Shown in pieces: positions 1 through 9,252 of a DNA stretch of 64,000 nt; position 1 is the first letter of the stretch; each line of letters opens with the position of its first letter. This stretch comes from Arthrospira sp. PCC 9108 (lineage in GTDB: Bacteria > Cyanobacteriota > Cyanobacteriia > Cyanobacteriales > Microcoleaceae), in the NCBI GenBank assembly GCA_016745315.1, contig CP066886.1, positions 558,001 to 622,000 of the forward strand, given 5' to 3'. Below the pieces are notes generated by a model that did not search any database, had not been told where the DNA came from, and worked only from the letters and a program-made list of their open reading frames with translations. The translations under genes were made by a program, and so were the position numbers.

Positions 1-1
1 A

Positions 2-1861
2 GTAGTGACCCCAGAAAGAATCAGGAAAGTATTGCAACCTTCCAATATTTTGAGAACTAGACGGGTAGCAGATGAGATAATTGCCGACGTTCTGACCGCC
101 CCGGTCAACACCTCTGTATTAACCTTAGCACAAATGATGGCAACTCATCCAATTGGTTGCGTTGTTATTCATAATCAATTGACTACCAATAAATTAGAAC
201 CTGTAGGTATTGTCACCGCTGAGAATATAGTTTTAGCGCAATTTATCCAATTAAATTTAGCGGAAACTACCGCCGAAACGATTATGGGGATTCCTCAATT
301 TTCCTTAAAAGTTAAGGATTCATTGTGGCGGGCTCACCAGGAAATGCAAGCCAGACAACTCCAGCGTTTATTGGTTAGTAATGACCAAGGAGAATTGCAG
401 GGAATTATCACCCAAATGAGTCTGTTGCGAATGCTGGATCCTACGGAGATGTATCGGGTGATTCGGCAGCTTCAACAGTCTGTATATCAATTGCAATCCG
501 AGAAAATAGAACTGCTGAGAAGTCGTAATATCAAACTAGAAAAACAGGTACAAGAACGCACAGCACAACTCCACGAGCAATTGCAAAGGGAACGGCTACT
601 AGCTAAAATATCTCTGCAAATTCATCAATCTTTAAACTTAGATGATATCCTGAATACTACAGTAGCAGAGCTGCGAAATTTTTTAAGCTCAGATAGGGTA
701 GTTATTTACCAAATACTTAATACGGGCGTGGGTAAATTGGTGGCGGAGTCGGTAGGGAAAGGATGGCGATCGCTCTCAGAACATAGATTAACGGAAGAGG
801 TGATTAATTATTATCAATATGCCTTTAATGACCACCATATTTATACCGTTGAGGAAATAGAAACAGCACAAATATCTTCTGAAGAATTGCAGATTTTATC
901 TGATAAAGAAATTCTGGCTTATTTGGTAGTGCCAATTCTCCAGGATGGACAACTTTGGGGAACCATTGAAGTCCATCACTGTCAGAAATCTCGCTATTGG
1001 CTACCCTCAGAAACTAACCTACTTCAACAATTAGCAACCCAATTGGCGATCGCTATCTATCAAGCTCAACTATACCAGCAAGTTCAAGCCTTGAATACCG
1101 ACTTAGAACAACAAGTTCTTGACCGCACCGCCGAATTACAGCGAAAAGTGCAGGAACTCCAACAATTAAACATCCTCAAAGATGAATTTCTTAGCACTGT
1201 TTCCCATGAACTTATGACACCTTTATCTAATATGAAAATGGCAATTTATATGCTAAAATTAGCACCAACGCCAGAACGTCAACAAGTTTATTTTGATATC
1301 CTAGAAAATGAGTGTTTGCGGGAAACCAACTTAATTAATGACCTGCTGAATTTACAGAATCTAGAAGCCGCCAATATTCCCATCAGCCTAGATATGTTAA
1401 ATCTCGTGAATTGGATACCCCGAATAACCCAACCATTTTATTCTAGAGCTCAGTCAAGAAAGCTAGTTTTAAATGTGGAATTATCCCCAGATTTATCCCC
1501 TGTACGCACTAATACTAGCAGCCTAGAACGGATTATTGCGGAACTACTTAATAACGCCTGTAAGTACACCATAGAATGCGGTGAGATTAATCTAAAATTA
1601 GAAACCATCGAAACTAGATATGATTTGGAAGTATCCCAGAAACTGCGGTTGCAAATCGCTAACCAAGCCGAAATACCGGAACAGGAATTACCCCGCATTT
1701 TTGATAAATTCTATCGAGTCCAAAATGCTGACCCCTGGAAACAAGGGGGAACTGGTTTGGGGTTAGCATTAGTCGAAAAGTTGATCGAACAACTCAACGG
1801 TAAAATTGAAGTTACCAGTCAAAACGGTTGGACTACATTTACTATCGACTTTCCCATCTAA
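2..1861 (+). CDS. CBS-GAF sensor histidine kinase, 5' end outside the window
   Basis: Soluble-looking sensor kinase. The reading frame is open to the left edge, so the GTG at position 5 is probably not the true start. Numbered from that GTG, two CBS repeats (about residues 25-150, ADVLTAPV and AETIMGIP) are followed by a coiled coil, a GAF domain (about 200-355), a second coiled coil and the kinase core. The phospho-acceptor is His401 in HELMTPL, where Met replaces the usual Arg. The ATPase domain has an N box (ELLNNACKY) and a GTGLGLALV G2 box. There are no membrane segments, so it should sense a cytoplasmic or nucleotide ligand through CBS/GAF. No response regulator lies next to it, so its partner is unknown. 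Confidence 0.9.
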   Translation, partial: VVTPERIRKVLQPSNILRTRRVADEIIADVLTAPVNTSVLTLAQMMATHPIGCVVIHNQLTTNKLEPVGIVTAENIVLAQFIQLNLAETTAETIMGIPQFSLKVKDSLWRAHQEMQARQLQRLLVSNDQGELQGIITQMSLLRMLDPTEMYRVIRQLQQSVYQLQSEKIELLRSRNIKLEKQVQERTAQLHEQLQRERLLAKISLQIHQSLNLDDILNTTVAELRNFLSSDRVVIYQILNTGVGKLVAESVGKGWRSLSEHRLTEEVINYYQYAFNDHHIYTVEEIETAQISSEELQILSDKEILAYLVVPILQDGQLWGTIEVHHCQKSRYWLPSETNLLQQLATQLAIAIYQAQLYQQVQALNTDLEQQVLDRTAELQRKVQELQQLNILKDEFLSTVSHELMTPLSNMKMAIYMLKLAPTPERQQVYFDILENECLRETNLINDLLNLQNLEAANIPISLDMLNLVNWIPRITQPFYSRAQSRKLVLNVELSPDLSPVRTNTSSLERIIAELLNNACKYTIECGEINLKLETIETRYDLEVSQKLRLQIANQAEIPEQELPRIFDKFYRVQNADPWKQGGTGLGLALVEKLIEQLNGKIEVTSQNGWTTFTIDFPI

Positions 1862-1978
1862 TGGGTAGATGTTAAGTTCTGTAAACCAAAATTTACCGTT
1901 GACCGGAGGCAATCCCAGCGAAATTGTTGTGAAAATTTGAGTTAGAATAAGGTTTGTATTTTGGGCGTGACGTGGAAA

Positions 1979-2386
1979 ATGGGAAAAGCCAAAACCGACA
2001 AACCAACAGAAACTCAAACACCGATAATGACTCGGACACCACCCTGGGGTAAGGTAATGCTGTTAGAACAAGGAGACCATTATCGGATCAATCGGATTGT
2101 GATTAATCCGGGGTATCATATCAGTACCCAAATGCACTATCATCGTAGTGAACACTGGATTGTAGTAGCGGGAACAGCTAAGGTGAAATGTGGTGATGAA
2201 GAAATTATCCTCACGGCGAAGCAGTCTACATACGTTCCGATGAATACCCCCCACCGGGTAGATAATCCGGGGGTGATTCCTTTGGTAATGATTGAAGTAC
2301 AGAATGGGGAATATTTGGGAGAAGACGACATTATCCGGTTTCCGGAAGTTGATGAGAATATCGATCAATCGGATATTTCCCGTTAA
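1979..2386 (+). CDS. Cupin protein, mannose-6-phosphate isomerase type II-like
   Basis: Small single-domain cupin of about 135 residues. It resembles the C-terminal cupin of bifunctional mannose-1-phosphate guanylyltransferase/mannose-6-phosphate isomerase. Visible features are the PWG start of the fold, the metal-binding motif HYHRSEHW, then VVAGTAKV, and a second motif with PMNTPHRVDNPG. It probably isomerises or binds a sugar phosphate, but free-standing cupins of this type are not functionally settled. ATG at 1979 is preferred over an in-frame TTG at 1961. The gene converges on the CDF transporter and their stop codons overlap by four bases. Confidence 0.8.
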   Translation: MGKAKTDKPTETQTPIMTRTPPWGKVMLLEQGDHYRINRIVINPGYHISTQMHYHRSEHWIVVAGTAKVKCGDEEIILTAKQSTYVPMNTPHRVDNPGVIPLVMIEVQNGEYLGEDDIIRFPEVDENIDQSDISR

Positions 2387-3330
2387 TTATCGTCTTGGTC
2401 TTCTGTCGGCGATCGCTCCTCGTAGGTAATCACATCTGATTTATATTCGGGTGGTTCCACATGAATTAAAATACGAGCCGGACCATAGCGCTTTTCTAAT
2501 TGTGCTTCGACGGCTTCAGTAATGTCATGGGCTGTTTCTACATCCTTAGCCCGGACAACCATGTGCATTTCGATAAAAACCTGCCGTCCGATGATACCGC
2601 GAGAGGCGATCGCATGACAGTTGACCACACCCGGAACAGACATAGCAATCAGCTTAATTTGTTCAGGTGCGATCGCCATTCTATCCACCAACCAAGGTAA
2701 ATTATCGCTAATCACCTCCCACCCGCTACGAAACACCAAAATAGCCACCGGAAACGCTAACACCACATCCAAAAACTGTAATTGTGGTAAACCCCAAGCA
2801 TTACCGCGCCACACCCCAATCAATCCGGCGATCACCATAATTGTGATCCAAACATCACTCATGGTATGTTTAGCATCTGCCACGAGCAAAGCACTTCCTA
2901 AACGCTTACCCACCCGCCGTTCATAATAAGCCACAAAAATATTAATACCCAACACCAACAACAAAATCCATAAATGCTCAACAGAGACCATCACCGGGTC
3001 ATTTTCACTGTCTAGCAGGCGTTCTACAGCACGGGTGAGAATTTCAAAACAGGCAATTCCCAAAAAAGCGGCAATTCCCAAAGCACCCACCGCATCAAAT
3101 TTTTGATGTCCGTAGGGATGTTCGCGATCGGGATCTGGGGAAGCGAAATGATTAGCAACCAATCCTAGCACATTATTCGCCCCGTCTGTCACACTATGCA
3201 GAGCATCAGCCAATAAGCTCAAAGACCCAGTGAGAACTCCTACAGCAGCCTTAATCCCCATCACCAATAAATTTAAAACCAAGGTGATAATCAGAACCCG
3301 GCGCACTTCACAACGGTGATCCATACTCAT
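2383..3330 (-). CDS. Cation diffusion facilitator family transporter
   Basis: Inner-membrane divalent metal/proton antiporter of the CDF family, usually exporting Zn, Fe or Mn. At 315 residues it has the usual CDF length. The hydrophobic N-terminal two thirds carry the family metal site in ADALHSVTDGANN (His and Asp on helix 2) and a second acidic/His site in DAKHTMSDVW. The C-terminal about 90 residues form the cytoplasmic ferredoxin-like domain (VNCHAIASRGIIGR, EMHMVV) and end in an acidic tail. The metal specificity cannot be read from sequence with confidence. The gene is monocistronic and convergent with the cupin gene. Confidence 0.9.
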   Translation of the reverse strand: MSMDHRCEVRRVLIITLVLNLLVMGIKAAVGVLTGSLSLLADALHSVTDGANNVLGLVANHFASPDPDREHPYGHQKFDAVGALGIAAFLGIACFEILTRAVERLLDSENDPVMVSVEHLWILLLVLGINIFVAYYERRVGKRLGSALLVADAKHTMSDVWITIMVIAGLIGVWRGNAWGLPQLQFLDVVLAFPVAILVFRSGWEVISDNLPWLVDRMAIAPEQIKLIAMSVPGVVNCHAIASRGIIGRQVFIEMHMVVRAKDVETAHDITEAVEAQLEKRYGPARILIHVEPPEYKSDVITYEERSPTEDQDDN

Positions 3331-3485
3331 GATGATACCCTGCTATTTTCCTCAAATACGATCTCAAAACTTTCCGGTAAACATCAATCCCCCCAAGCCT
3401 CCACATCCGATAATTATCTGATAATTAATAGGCGATCGCTAATCGGTACAATTGTTAAGGTAATCATTATTCTACCATTAAAATT

Positions 3486-3836
3486 ATGTCTGCTGCTCCT
3501 CTAACTATCAATTTAATACAGGGCTCAGTAGCCTTGCGCTTCACCCCAGAAGCAGCCACCAACTTACAAACAGCCCTAAATGAGCTAACGAAGCTAATAG
3601 CCGTGGCGGCTCAATCTACCCCTGGTGCAGGTAGACCCACCCCCCAGAAGTCCATGGAATACCAGTATACCGGAGATGTCTTTCTGGAAGTCTTCTGTAA
3701 TCCCAACATCTGGCCAAGTCTCTTTGCTGCTAAAGTCTTGATTACCCTCCGCGACGATCGCATTAAACTTACCACGGAGGCTGAATTAACCCAAATCCTT
3801 AATGATGTGCAACAATACCTCGAACAGGTTGGCTAA
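3486..3836 (+). CDS. Conserved cyanobacterial hypothetical protein, 116 aa
   Basis: I do not recognise a named family. The 116-residue soluble protein has a regular start (ATG, MSAAPLTIN), alternating amphipathic segments, and a conserved-looking centre (YTGDVFLEVFCNPNIWP) before a C-terminal helix. There is no signal peptide or transmembrane segment. It lies in the same direction as the next gene, about 120 bases upstream of it, and could share a transcript. Codon use resembles the neighbours, so it looks like a genuine vertically inherited gene. Confidence 0.65.
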   Translation: MSAAPLTINLIQGSVALRFTPEAATNLQTALNELTKLIAVAAQSTPGAGRPTPQKSMEYQYTGDVFLEVFCNPNIWPSLFAAKVLITLRDDRIKLTTEAELTQILNDVQQYLEQVG

Positions 3837-3959
3837 ATTCGCGCTATTCACTCCAGTTTTGGCGTAAGTCCCCCCAGACTAGAGCCAAATGCTAGAATAT
3901 ATCCTAGATCCGCGCTAATTAGCCACTTGTTTCTTGTCGTGACGAGTTTTCTGCTACTT

Positions 3960-4358
3960 ATGAATGTCGATAACCTAACCCAAATGCTACACCAAGGATT
4001 TCGTGTCACCCTAGGCGCAACATCCTCACTGATTGAAATTCTCCAAGACCCTCAAAAGCGGGAAGCCAACCTGGAAACTATCCAGTCACAGTTAAATGAA
4101 CTCGCCCAAGAATGGGCGGAAAAAGGCGCTATCACCGAAGAGGAAGCCCGCAGCTTTGTCGATACACTCCTTTCTCAATCACAATCCACCCAGTCCAGTG
4201 AAGTCGATAGTTCAAACATAACTACTCCTACAGATTCCACAGAGTCTGAAGTATCTAGCCCCCAAACCAATGAAATCACCGAAATCCAAAATCTCACCTC
4301 TCAAATTGCTAAGTTAAGGGAAGAGTTGGAACGCTTGCGGGAGTCTGATGCTTCCTAA
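3960..4358 (+). CDS. Small helical acidic protein, possibly phasin-like
   Basis: A 132-residue protein from ATG 3960; an in-frame TTG at 3927 would add a hydrophobic stretch and is less likely. The N-terminal 75 residues are an amphipathic helix-rich segment (MLHQGFRVTLGATSSLIEIL, then EWAEKGAITEEEARSFVD). A Ser/Thr/Glu-rich low-complexity linker and a short C-terminal coiled coil (KLREELERLRE) follow. This layout resembles small cyanobacterial proteins annotated as phasin-family or granule-associated, but the sequence alone does not prove it. A strong 11-bp hairpin lies just downstream. Confidence 0.6.
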   Translation: MNVDNLTQMLHQGFRVTLGATSSLIEILQDPQKREANLETIQSQLNELAQEWAEKGAITEEEARSFVDTLLSQSQSTQSSEVDSSNITTPTDSTESEVSSPQTNEITEIQNLTSQIAKLREELERLRESDAS

Positions 4359-4417
4359 TCAACAAAACCAGCCCGTTAGTTAATTAAAGCCAATCCCCCC
4401 CCATCCGTACCCCACCC

Positions 4418-4444
4418 GTAGAGACAAGCCTCCCTTGTCTCTAC
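4418..4444. repeat. Perfect 11-bp inverted repeat (hairpin) between convergent genes
   Basis: GTAGAGACAAG at 4418-4428 pairs perfectly with CTTGTCTCTAC at 4434-4444 around a five-base loop. It lies between the ends of two convergent genes. There is no T-run, so it may act as a weak bidirectional terminator. It also resembles short dispersed palindromes common in cyanobacterial intergenic DNA. Confidence 0.6.
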
Positions 4445-4449
4445 ACTTG

Positions 4450-6678
4450 CTATGATTTTCTGGCATTTTTTCTCGGAACTGTTCCTACAATTGATGATGA
4501 ACTATTCACCTTTTGAGGAGTCAAATTTCGGGGATTTTGCCGGAATTGAGGATTACTGAAACTATAACTATAAGAACTGAGGGGAACTTCAGGAGAACGG
4601 TTCGCAACTACTCCTAAAATGGGGGCGCTCATGTTCGGTTTCTCTTTTAATTGAGCGATCGCATTTTCCAGAACCGAACGATTAATGCGACCCAAACTCG
4701 CTACTAATACCATACCATTAGTTTCCGAAGCCAACAAATTAGCATCCGCTAATCCTAACATAGGCGGAGCATCATAAATCACCAAATCAAAATCATGCTC
4801 AAGTTTCCTGATTAAATTCACCATCCTATTAGATGATAAAATCCGAATCGGGTCAGGGGGAGTTGAGCCTGATGTTAAAACAAACAGATTACTCTCCAAA
4901 AAATAGGGCTGAATTACACGCTCTATATCTATGTCGATTAAATCACTAGAGATTAAATCAGTCAACCCCATCATATTAATCAATCCCAAGTGCTGATGGA
5001 GAGTCGGACATCGCAAATCACTATCCACCAAAAGCACCTTTCTACCTTGTTCCGCCGCCGCCAAAGCCAGGTAAATAGCAGTTGTAGATTTACCTTCCCC
5101 AGGTACAGAAGAACTAATCACCATAGACCGAATTTGCTGATCTGGGTTCAACAGCCGAATGCTAGTATAAAGGCTTCTAAATGACTCATAAAATGCCGAC
5201 ATGACATTTCCTTGTGGCTGATGACTCCGGCTAATTCCCAAATCCAATTGTTCAAGATTTTCTAGTGCTTCACTATCAGGAAGATTCTGGGAAACTATAG
5301 ACTTCAAATGGCGGTCAAACGGAATAACTCCCAAAATCGGTAACTTAGTCGCCTCTTTAACCTCCTTAACTGTGTAAATCACATTGCTAAGTTGGTCTAC
5401 CAACAGCGCCAAACCCAATCCTAATAGCAAACCAAAAGCAGTTCCTAAAACCACATTTTTCTTCAAACTTGCAGAAGAAGGTTTAGGTTCACCTGCAGGA
5501 GTTAATAACTCCCAAGGAGCATCCCTTTGAGCCATATCAATTTTAAAAGCCTCCCGTTTCGCCAAAAACTGATTTAAGTTATCCGTAGCAATCAATAATT
5601 CTCGCTGAATATCCGTATATTCTCGACTCACCACCGAAAGCTGTTTAACTTCTGCATTAATGCGATCTATGGTATCTTGCAGAATCAGATTTCGTTCTTC
5701 TAGATCTTGAATTTTACTAGCCCACTCTTGACTAACTCGGTCGGCTTCCCTTTGTAAAAGTGGCAACAAACTTTCTCGTTGTTCTTGCAAAATGCTGATT
5801 TCGGGACTAGCTTCTAAATAAAGAACCGACTCCTTAGCCATTTGATTATCGATCGCCCGCAGTTGATTCATTATTTCTTGATAACGGGGACTTTCCAGTA
5901 GTATGGAAGCTACAGCATATTCCGGTGGTTTATTAGCTAGTTCCCTTTGTAGGTTAGCATACAAAGATCTAGCTTGACCAAGTTGAAGCTGATTGTCTAA
6001 AAGTTGTTGTTCAATTGCTGTCACCTGACTGGAGAGTTTACTACCCTCAGTGTCTGGGTTTAAAAGATTATTGGTTTGGCGGAGAATCTGTAGCCTTTCT
6101 TGCTGATTATCAACTCTCTCTTGTAATTGTGGGATTTGCTCCCCCACAAACTCAATACCTTTGAGAATATCTTGTTGTCGGGTTTCTAAGCTGTAGTTTA
6201 AAAATGCTTTTGACACCAAATCTAAAACCGACTTAACCAAATCTTTATTGGGGTGCTGATATCCTACTATTAAAATATTTTCAGGAGTAGGTCTGATTCT
6301 GAGATTACTAGCAATAAATTTATAAGTAATACCTGGATATTGAGACTGAAGTTCCTCTACAATCGGAACAATAACCCTGGGGCTAGTCAGTAGTTTAAGT
6401 TGTACTGCATCCAGGGTCACAGCTACGATTTCTTCTCGATTACTAAGAGTTTGGGGATTAGCAGAGGAAATTACTTGAGTAGAAATAGCCACTGGCTGAG
6501 TTAATATTTCAAACTCAGCTTGATAGATGGGTGTATCAGTAATAGCTTTGTAAGCAGCCGCCCCAGCTACTACAATTGTCACTCCACTAATCAGTAAAAG
6601 TTTCCGACGAACAGCCCCCAACAGCCGCCCTAAGTCTAAGCCGCCTTCATCATCATCAAGGTGAGTATTGTAAGTCAT
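4450..6678 (-). CDS. Polysaccharide biosynthesis tyrosine autokinase (Wzc/BY-kinase type)
   Basis: Inner-membrane chain-length regulator fused to a bacterial tyrosine kinase, controlling capsule or exopolysaccharide export. The N-terminal Wzz domain begins with a first membrane segment near residues 28-48. A periplasmic coiled-coil region follows, and a second membrane segment lies just after a Pro-rich stretch (TPAGEPKPSSAS). The cytoplasmic kinase has Walker A VPGEGKST (about 525-532), Walker A' LLVDSDLR (about 551-558) and Walker B LVIYDAPP. The C-terminal tail has only a few tyrosines (SSYSYSF) where Wzc proteins carry a Tyr cluster. At 742 residues it is typical. No wza/wzx/wzy genes are adjacent. 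Confidence 0.92.
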   Translation of the reverse strand: MTYNTHLDDDEGGLDLGRLLGAVRRKLLLISGVTIVVAGAAAYKAITDTPIYQAEFEILTQPVAISTQVISSANPQTLSNREEIVAVTLDAVQLKLLTSPRVIVPIVEELQSQYPGITYKFIASNLRIRPTPENILIVGYQHPNKDLVKSVLDLVSKAFLNYSLETRQQDILKGIEFVGEQIPQLQERVDNQQERLQILRQTNNLLNPDTEGSKLSSQVTAIEQQLLDNQLQLGQARSLYANLQRELANKPPEYAVASILLESPRYQEIMNQLRAIDNQMAKESVLYLEASPEISILQEQRESLLPLLQREADRVSQEWASKIQDLEERNLILQDTIDRINAEVKQLSVVSREYTDIQRELLIATDNLNQFLAKREAFKIDMAQRDAPWELLTPAGEPKPSSASLKKNVVLGTAFGLLLGLGLALLVDQLSNVIYTVKEVKEATKLPILGVIPFDRHLKSIVSQNLPDSEALENLEQLDLGISRSHQPQGNVMSAFYESFRSLYTSIRLLNPDQQIRSMVISSSVPGEGKSTTAIYLALAAAEQGRKVLLVDSDLRCPTLHQHLGLINMMGLTDLISSDLIDIDIERVIQPYFLESNLFVLTSGSTPPDPIRILSSNRMVNLIRKLEHDFDLVIYDAPPMLGLADANLLASETNGMVLVASLGRINRSVLENAIAQLKEKPNMSAPILGVVANRSPEVPLSSYSYSFSNPQFRQNPRNLTPQKVNSSSSIVGTVPRKNARKS

Positions 6679-6806
6679 GGCTATGAATTAATTTGGTGAT
6701 TGCTTGCCGGCGATCGCCTGATATTCAACGATACAATTAATAGCAGTCCCTCCCCTACTCTTAGTATACTCGGTTTATTATGGATCTTGATGATTAGAGC
6801 AAGCGA

Positions 6807-7244
6807 TCAAGCCGCCCCGGAGTCTACTCCATTAAACAACTCGAAGATTTGCCTACAAAATAATTTTAGCTTATCGGCCCCTTCATCGGCAGGTTGACAC
6901 TCACCCCAAAATTGCCAATTGTCCACGGTGGAGACTTTCCACTGTTGTCCACGGTGATCATATCCAGCCGCTTCGACTCCGATCGCCTTACGTCCAGTGT
7001 CATAGGGATCATGGTACAGTCGGATCTGAATCAAAATACAGCGACTTTGCATCAAGCGACTTCTACCGGGAAAGTTAAAACCAATGTCGATAGAGTCTGG
7101 GTCAACTAATTCCCTAGTCTCTGGGTCATTCATCCAGGGCTTGAGGTCTACCCGCACATCGGGAAACTGTGCTTTAAATAGATTAACGACAGAAGCAATT
7201 TTGCTGGCAACTTCGAGATTATTAGCTTGTTCGGCTGCATTCAC
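6807..7244 (-). CDS. Conserved hypothetical protein, 145 aa
   Basis: A soluble 145-residue protein with no signal peptide or membrane segment, and no family I can name. It has an N-terminal helix (NLEVASKIASVVNLFKAQFP), a beta-rich centre (DSIDIGFNFPGRSRLMQSRC) and a Trp-rich C-terminal half (WKVSTVDNWQFWGECQP). The look is that of a conserved cyanobacterial housekeeping-type unknown. It starts at an ATG after a GGAGGA-like ribosome site on the minus strand. It lies alone, upstream of a 365-base gap. Confidence 0.6.
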   Translation of the reverse strand: MNAAEQANNLEVASKIASVVNLFKAQFPDVRVDLKPWMNDPETRELVDPDSIDIGFNFPGRSRLMQSRCILIQIRLYHDPYDTGRKAIGVEAAGYDHRGQQWKVSTVDNWQFWGECQPADEGADKLKLFCRQIFELFNGVDSGAA

Positions 7245-7609
7245 TTTGTGCTGGTCCTCCGAAAAACAGTCCTATCAAAAATCAGATGATGGTGGATTTT
7301 TGCATCGTAACCGAGATTTCTCAAAAAATCAGGTTATTGTTGAACACAAATAGACGGCTATCTGATCGGGTTTGGTGGCAGGTTATATAACACTTATAGC
7401 GTTTCTCATATCCATAAGGTACAGCCCACTCAAAGAGAAGCCGCTGCGCGTCTACACCCCAAACCCCTCTCCCCATACCGGAAGGGGGCTTTGAAAAGTA
7501 CCTCACCAATCCACCGAATCGCTATATATTAGTCCCAAAATAGTGAAAATGCTGCAAAAATCGGTAGGATCGAAAAAGTGATCGAAAAAATTTGAGAGGA
7601 GAACATAAC
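7245..7609. other. Intergenic region, 365 bases, no gene found
   Basis: No convincing coding sequence on either strand. It contains a GC-rich motif (AGAAGCCGCTGCGCGTCTAC at about 7435-7454) of a kind that recurs in cyanobacterial intergenic repeats, then a C/A-rich stretch. The right end carries the ccsA ribosome site GAGAGGAG. Confidence 0.5.
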
Positions 7610-8659
7610 ATGGATCTGGTGGTACTCCAGAATCAGTTAGATAACATTTCATTTGCCATTGTGCTAATCACAATGTTGGTTTACTGGGTAGGGGCTGCAT
7701 TTCCCCAAATACCCCAATTGCAGGGCTTAGGAACCGCCGGTATGGCGATCGCCAACCTGTCTATAGCAGCCCTATTAGGGGCTAGATGGATGGAAGCCGG
7801 ATATTTTCCCATTAGTAATCTCTACGAGTCCCTATTTTTCCTGGCTTGGGGCATTACCGCCATGCACTTAGTGGCGGAAAACATGAGTGGTAGCCGTTTA
7901 GTGGGTGTGGTAACAGCCCCATTAGCTATGGCGATCGCCGCCTTTGCTGCCCTCAAACTACCGGCTCCCATGCAACTATCAGAGCCTTTAGTGCCAGCCC
8001 TCAAGTCCAACTGGTTAATGATGCACGTTAGCGTCATGATGATCAGTTATGCCACCCTGATGGTAGGTTCTCTATTGGCGATCGCCTTTTTAATTCTAAC
8101 TCGCGGCCAAGCCGTCCAACTCAGTGGCAGTTCCCTGGGAACCAGAATTTCCCGGAATCATAAATCATCCGTTAGCCAACTAGAAACCATTAGCACTTCC
8201 CCTAATGCTCTGCTATCGAACTCTAAACCCTCGGAATTTGCCACTGCTACCAACGGTCAAGGTTCTACCGCCCTTCTCGAGTTAGTTACCCCCTCAACAG
8301 ACCAACCAACCAGCACCGCCACTCTATCACCCCAACGTCTCAGCCTAGTAGAAACCATTGATAACATCAGCTATCGGATCATCGGTTTAGGTTTTCCCCT
8401 ACTCACCATTGGCATTATTGCTGGTGCAGTTTGGGCTAATGAGGCTTGGGGTTCTTACTGGAGTTGGGACCCCAAAGAAACCTGGGCTTTAATCACCTGG
8501 TTAGTTTTCGCCGCCTATCTCCACGCCCGGATCACCCGAGGATGGCAAGGCCGGAAACCCGCCATTCTAGCTTCTGTAGGATTTTTGGTAGTTTGGGTGT
8601 GCTACTTAGGAGTTAACCTATTAGGCAAAGGTCTCCATTCCTATGGTTGGTTCTTCTAA
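7610..8659 (+). CDS. ccsA: Cytochrome c biogenesis protein CcsA (Ycf5; CcsB in TIGR naming)
   Basis: Thylakoid-membrane component of the System II cytochrome c maturation complex, which delivers haem to apocytochromes such as cytochrome f and c6. The 349-residue polytopic protein carries the haem-handling WWD motif ([13 protein letters not shown]) in its C-terminal half. It also has His residues in loop positions expected for haem ligation ([21 protein letters not shown]). A hydrophilic Ser/Thr-rich insert of about 80 residues sits between membrane segments, as is usual in cyanobacterial homologues. ATG 7610 is chosen over an in-frame TTG at 7592 because GAGAGGAG lies immediately upstream of it. 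Confidence 0.93.
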   Translation: MDLVVLQNQLDNISFAIVLITMLVYWVGAAFPQIPQLQGLGTAGMAIANLSIAALLGARWMEAGYFPISNLYESLFFLAWGITAMHLVAENMSGSRLVGVVTAPLAMAIAAFAALKLPAPMQLSEPLVPALKSNWLMMHVSVMMISYATLMVGSLLAIAFLILTRGQAVQLSGSSLGTRISRNHKSSVSQLETISTSPNALLSNSKPSEFATATNGQGSTALLELVTPSTDQPTSTATLSPQRLSLVETIDNISYRIIGLGFPLLTIGIIAGAVWANEAWGSYWSWDPKETWALITWLVFAAYLHARITRGWQGRKPAILASVGFLVVWVCYLGVNLLGKGLHSYGWFF

Positions 8660-8693
8660 TAAGAACATAGTCAGGCGCGAATTTCCCCAACTG

Positions 8694-8758
8694 TGTAGGG
8701 GCGAGTTCTGCAATCATCTCTATTTTCCCCAGCAGACTTGTGAGAACCCGCCCGTACA
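8694..8758. repeat. Imperfect inverted repeat, short dispersed-element type
   Basis: TGTAGGGGCGAGTTCT at 8694-8709 and AGAACCCGCCCGTACA at 8743-8758 are inverted copies that match at 14 of 16 bases. They lie between ccsA and the next gene. Arms of the type GTAGGGGCG...CGCCCCTAC are common small non-autonomous palindromic elements in filamentous cyanobacteria. That identity is by resemblance only. Confidence 0.5.
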
Positions 8759-8832
8759 TATTCTACAGCGTGGAAACAATGGCTAAGACCTGATTACCGC
8801 CCTGATCCCAAATTCAATGAAGAGGAAATTTG

Positions 8833-9180
8833 ATGAACAATGTAACTCGTATTTTGGATGATAACGACGTACTCCATACAGGTTCGAGTACCCTTATGTT
8901 TCAATGCACCTTCAGGGTCAGCGAATTTCTGACTATGATGCAGTCTAAGTTGGAAGAGGAAAATCTTTTTGGGGAAGGCATTGAGTGCGAACTACTTACC
9001 CCCGGCGGGCCCTGGCAAAAGGGTCGGTTTCAAATCTGTTTAGAGTTTGTCAGTGATAATGTTACCAGCGCGAACGCTATCCCATCTGTTGACTATGGCA
9101 TGATGGGCGGCGGCGATACTCCTGAAGTTTTGCCAGCCCATATTCGACGACAAACCCAAAGAATTGGTATGTGGAGTTAG
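8833..9180 (+). CDS. KGK-domain-like small protein
   Basis: A 115-residue soluble protein. The N-terminal LDDNDVLHTG, the central FRVSEF and the WQKGRF motif followed by a hydrophobic strand (QICLEFV) resemble the cyanobacterial KGK family, here with KGR in place of KGK. The function of the family is unknown. A Gly/Met-rich tail (YGMMGGGDTPE) precedes a basic C-terminus. ATG 8833 immediately follows an in-frame TTG; GAGGAAAT upstream supports the ATG. Confidence 0.6.
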   Translation: MNNVTRILDDNDVLHTGSSTLMFQCTFRVSEFLTMMQSKLEEENLFGEGIECELLTPGGPWQKGRFQICLEFVSDNVTSANAIPSVDYGMMGGGDTPEVLPAHIRRQTQRIGMWS

Positions 9181-9210
9181 CTCTGATCTCAGGAGTGATT
9201 CTGGGAAGCA

Positions 9211-9236
9211 GCCACCGATTCACGAGGGTCGGTGGC
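9211..9236. terminator. Possible bidirectional hairpin between convergent genes
   Basis: GCCACCG at 9211-9217 pairs with CGGTGGC at 9230-9236 between the KGK-like gene and the 3' end of the subtilase gene. The stem is GC-rich but has no T-run on either side, so a terminator role is tentative. Confidence 0.35.
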
Positions 9237-9252
9237 CGGAGGATGTCAGATA